64,000 nucleotides of DNA from Paenibacillus algicola (lineage in GTDB: Bacteria > Bacillota > Bacilli > Paenibacillales > Paenibacillaceae): NCBI RefSeq assembly GCF_005577435.1, contig NZ_CP040396.1, positions 1,315,501 to 1,379,500 of the forward strand. The letters run 5' to 3'. This document shows, piece by piece, positions 61,052-64,000 of this stretch. Numbering within the stretch: position 1 is the stretch's first letter; each line of letters starts with the position of its first letter. A model generated the notes under the pieces. That model did no database searches. It worked only from the letters and a program-made list of their open reading frames with translations, and was not told where the DNA came from. The translations under genes were made by a program, and so were the position numbers.

Positions 61052-63388
61052 ATGGGACCCCATAAGTCGAAAGATCGTCGTTTTCCTTTGCTGCCTTTAC
61101 GAGGACTGCTGGTTTATCCAAGCATGGTGCTTCATTTGGATGTAGGGCGGGAGAAATCGGTAAAGGCCCTGGAGAAGGCGATGGTGGAAGATAATCTGAT
61201 TCTCCTCTGTTCTCAATCCGAAGTGAACATTGAAGAGCCTACGCAGGAAGACATATTCAGAATCGGCACGATCGCCAACGTAAGGCAGATGCTGAAGCTT
61301 CCGAACGGGACCATACGAGTTCTGGTTGAAGGTATGGAGCGCGCGGAAATTATAGAATATACGGACAACGAGGAGTTCTATGAGGTTCTGGCACGGGAGC
61401 TGCCGGAGGAAGAGAATGATGATTTCGAGGTTTCCGCTCTCATGCGGACGGTGCTGAGCCAGTTTGAGAATTATATCAATCTTTCCAAAAAGGTGACGCC
61501 GGAGACGCTCGCCGCGGTATCGGACATTGATGAGCCTGGACGTCTGGCCGATGTCATTACGAGCCATTTGTCTTTGAAGATCAAGGATAAGCAGGAGATC
61601 CTGGAGACGATTGATGTACGTAAGCGGCTGGAGAAGCTGCTGGATATTCTCAATAATGAGCGGGAAGTGCTGGAGCTCGAGCGGAAGATTAACCAGCGCG
61701 TTAAGAAGCAGATGGAGAAGACGCAGAAGGAGTACTACCTTCGGGAGCAGATGAAAGCGATCCAGAAGGAGCTTGGAGACAAGGAAGGCCGCACCGGTGA
61801 GGTTGAGGAGCTGCGCAGCCAGCTGCAGGACCTGGAGCTGCCGGAGGCTGTCCGCGAGAAGGTGGAGAAGGAAATCGACCGTCTGGAAAAAATGCCTGCC
61901 AGCTCCGCAGAAGGTGGAGTAATCCGCAACTATGTGGACTGGCTGCTGGCATTGCCGTGGACGTCCGAAACCGAGGATGACCTTGACATCAAGAAGGCGG
62001 AGCAGGTGCTGGATGAGGATCACTACGGACTGGAGAAGCCGAAGGAGCGGGTGCTGGAGTATTTGGCCGTGCAGAAGCTCGTCAAAAAGCTGAAGGGTCC
62101 CATTCTTTGTCTGGTCGGACCTCCCGGCGTAGGTAAAACGTCCCTCGCGCGCTCCATCGCCCGTTCACTGGAGCGGAAGTTTGTTCGTATTTCCCTGGGC
62201 GGCGTACGGGACGAGGCCGAAATTCGCGGTCACCGCCGGACTTATGTAGGAGCCATGCCGGGACGTATTGTCCAAGGCATGAAGACGGCAGGCTCCAGAA
62301 ATCCGGTGTTCCTGCTGGATGAGATTGATAAGATGGCCAGCGATTTCCGGGGAGATCCGGCTTCAGCTTTGCTGGAGGTGCTGGATCCGGAGCAGAACAA
62401 CACCTTTAGTGACCATTTTGTTGAGCTTCCTTTCGATCTGTCCCAGGTGATGTTTGTCACGACAGCCAATGCCCTGCATACGATTCCGCGTCCGTTGCTG
62501 GACCGGATGGAGGTGCTGTATATCCCGGGCTATACTGAGCTTGAGAAGCAGCAAATCGCCACGCGCTACCTGCTGCCGAAGCAGAAGCGGGATCATGGCC
62601 TGGAGCCGGACCAGCTGCACCTGGAGGAAGACGCGCTGCTGAAGGTGATCCGGGAGTATACCCGGGAATCGGGCGTGCGTAACCTGGAGCAGCAGATCGC
62701 AGCGCTGTGCCGCAAAACAGCCAAGAAGATCGTGACAAGTGAGCCGGGTGTCATTACAATTACAGCAGAAGACATCAAGGAATACCTCGGTGTACCGAAA
62801 TTCCGCTATGGCATGGCTGAGCTGGAGGATCAGATCGGCAGCGTAACGGGGCTGGCCTGGACCGAGGTCGGCGGAGACACTCTAACCATTGAGGTTACAG
62901 TCGTACCGGGCTCCGGGAAGCTGACCCTGACCGGCAAGCTGGGAGACGTTATGAAGGAATCTGCTCAAGCGGCCTTCAGCTATACGCGCTCGAAGGCCGG
63001 AGAGCTCGGGATTCAAGATGATTTCCATGAGAAGCTGGACGTCCATATTCATATTCCGGAGGGAGCGATCCCGAAGGATGGACCTTCAGCCGGCATTACA
63101 ATAGCGACTGCACTCATCTCCGCTTTAACGAAGCGCCACGTCAACCGCGCTGTGGCGATGACGGGAGAAATCACCCTGCGCGGACGGGTATTGCCGATCG
63201 GAGGGCTGAAGGAGAAATCCCTGGCAGCTCATCGTGCAGGCTACAAGAAGATTCTGCTCCCCAAAGACAATGAACGCGATCTGCGTGAAATACCGGACAG
63301 TGTAAAGAATGATGTGGAGTTTGTTCCGGTATCTCACATGGATCAAGTGCTGCAGCATGCGCTTGTTGAACAGGCGGGACTGCACTAG
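61052..63388 (+). CDS. lonA: ATP-dependent protease Lon
   Basis: A 778-residue Lon protease. The N-terminal LAN domain (about 8-200; [20 protein letters not shown]), coiled coil, AAA domain with Walker [16 protein letters not shown] (about 356) and Walker B, and the peptidase domain with Ser in [11 protein letters not shown] (about 677) and the Lys dyad partner in [14 protein letters not shown] are in the usual order. The ATG lies 9 nt after GGAGGTG; a GTG at 61016 is also in frame but lacks a ribosome binding site. Confidence 0.97.
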   Translation: MGPHKSKDRRFPLLPLRGLLVYPSMVLHLDVGREKSVKALEKAMVEDNLILLCSQSEVNIEEPTQEDIFRIGTIANVRQMLKLPNGTIRVLVEGMERAEIIEYTDNEEFYEVLARELPEEENDDFEVSALMRTVLSQFENYINLSKKVTPETLAAVSDIDEPGRLADVITSHLSLKIKDKQEILETIDVRKRLEKLLDILNNEREVLELERKINQRVKKQMEKTQKEYYLREQMKAIQKELGDKEGRTGEVEELRSQLQDLELPEAVREKVEKEIDRLEKMPASSAEGGVIRNYVDWLLALPWTSETEDDLDIKKAEQVLDEDHYGLEKPKERVLEYLAVQKLVKKLKGPILCLVGPPGVGKTSLARSIARSLERKFVRISLGGVRDEAEIRGHRRTYVGAMPGRIVQGMKTAGSRNPVFLLDEIDKMASDFRGDPASALLEVLDPEQNNTFSDHFVELPFDLSQVMFVTTANALHTIPRPLLDRMEVLYIPGYTELEKQQIATRYLLPKQKRDHGLEPDQLHLEEDALLKVIREYTRESGVRNLEQQIAALCRKTAKKIVTSEPGVITITAEDIKEYLGVPKFRYGMAELEDQIGSVTGLAWTEVGGDTLTIEVTVVPGSGKLTLTGKLGDVMKESAQAAFSYTRSKAGELGIQDDFHEKLDVHIHIPEGAIPKDGPSAGITIATALISALTKRHVNRAVAMTGEITLRGRVLPIGGLKEKSLAAHRAGYKKILLPKDNERDLREIPDSVKNDVEFVPVSHMDQVLQHALVEQAGLH

Positions 63389-63405
63389 AGAGGAATTTAC
63401 TGCAT

Positions 63406-63993
63406 ATGAAAGTTAATCAAGCCGAATTTGTAATCAGCGCTGTCCGACCTGAACAGTATCCTGATGACGCCTTGCCAGAGATTGCTCTGGCAGGGCGTTC
63501 CAATGTGGGGAAGTCTTCCTTGATCAACACCTTGATCACGAGAAAGAACCTGGCCCGGACAAGCTCAACGCCAGGCAAAACCCAGCATCTGAACTACTAC
63601 CGGATTGAAAATGGCCTTTATTTCGTCGACGTTCCGGGCTATGGCTACGCCAAAGTGTCCAAGACCCAGCGTGCCGCCTGGGGAGCCATGATTGAGCGTT
63701 ACATGCTGGAGCGCGATGTGCTCAAGCTGGTGCTGCTGGTCGTGGATCTCCGCCATCCGCCTTCCAAGGATGATGTCAGTATGTATGATTGGCTGCAGCA
63801 TTATGACCGCCCGATCTGTGTGGTAGCGACCAAGGCGGATAAAATTCCGCGCAGCCGGTGGCAGAAGCATATCAAGGTTGTGAAAGAAACGCTGGGCTTT
63901 CGAAAGGATCATCAGCTGGTCATGTTTTCATCGGAGACGGGGATGGGTAAAGATGAATTATGGAGTATTATTCAGTCCCATATTCACGAATAG
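63406..63993 (+). CDS. ysxC: Ribosome biogenesis GTPase YsxC/EngB
   Basis: A 195-residue GTPase needed for 50S subunit assembly. G1 GRSNVGKSS (about 30-38), G3 DVPGYG and G4 TKADK are visible. GAGAGG precedes the start, 17 nt after lonA. The order lonB-lonA-ysxC is the same as in B. subtilis. The gene ends just inside the window. Confidence 0.96.
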   Translation: MKVNQAEFVISAVRPEQYPDDALPEIALAGRSNVGKSSLINTLITRKNLARTSSTPGKTQHLNYYRIENGLYFVDVPGYGYAKVSKTQRAAWGAMIERYMLERDVLKLVLLVVDLRHPPSKDDVSMYDWLQHYDRPICVVATKADKIPRSRWQKHIKVVKETLGFRKDHQLVMFSSETGMGKDELWSIIQSHIHE

Positions 63994-64000
63994 GGCAGGG

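Overview
The window looks like a chromosomal segment of a spore-forming Paenibacillus-type Firmicute. The supporting signs are the order ysoA-tig-clpP-clpX-ispG-lonB-lonA-ysxC, two T-box leaders, strong AGGAGG ribosome binding sites, frequent TTG/GTG starts, and many sporulation genes (gerE, gerM, a YhcN/YlaJ lipoprotein, CgeB-like glycosyltransferases, an AsnO-sized asparagine synthetase). No phage structural genes or insertion sequences were seen.

Region 1 (about 1-13.5 kb) is a one-directional spore-surface glycan cluster. It holds glycosyltransferases, a sugar-1-phosphate nucleotidyltransferase, three small helical proteins, a very basic small protein, two CgeB-like paralogs, a GT4 enzyme with a basic tail, and a four-gene nucleotide-sugar module (2-epimerase plus three SDR enzymes). 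It closes with a YhcN/YlaJ-type lipoprotein. A divergent rpiR-nagB-nagA operon for amino-sugar catabolism follows.

Region 2 (about 16.6-32.2 kb) is the most striking part. The sporulation regulator gene gerE is cut after codon 51. Its last 23 codons and stop occur far downstream, twice (31069-31140 and 32105-32176). Joining the 5' part to either 3' part gives a 74-residue GerE in frame. Between them lie a RhuM-family gene, a small ORF with a sigma-K-like -10 upstream, a 532-residue large serine recombinase, a two-component system, a CUT1 sugar ABC transporter, a predicted beta-propeller protein, two SGNH hydrolases and a lipoprotein. The junctions share a core, and the arms of the reconstructed attP form a near-perfect inverted repeat. 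This is the architecture of a developmentally excised intervening element, like skin in sigK or SPbeta in spsM of Bacillus subtilis. Remnants of the right junction occur at three places, so the element seems to have been built in steps.

Region 3 (32.3-47.9 kb) holds T-box-controlled proS, an MBL-fold hydrolase, a glgC-glgD-glgP operon without glgA or glgB, a nucleotidyltransferase-like gene, a PgpA-like gene, gerM-rph-rdgB, and an asparagine synthetase. Region 4 (48-53.2 kb) is bounded by two identical, inverted tRNA-Arg(TCT) genes. They enclose a T-box-controlled argS, a methyltransferase, a 51-bp minisatellite and a 133-bp-spaced direct repeat that carries part of the tRNA 3' end. Region 5 (53.2-64 kb) is the conserved protein-quality-control block ysoA-tig-clpP-clpX-ispG-lonB-lonA-ysxC.

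The left glycan cluster contains CgeB-like genes of a kind controlled by sigma-K and GerE in B. subtilis. Excision of the element in the mother cell would therefore switch on a regulator likely to act on its own neighbours. That link is inferred.
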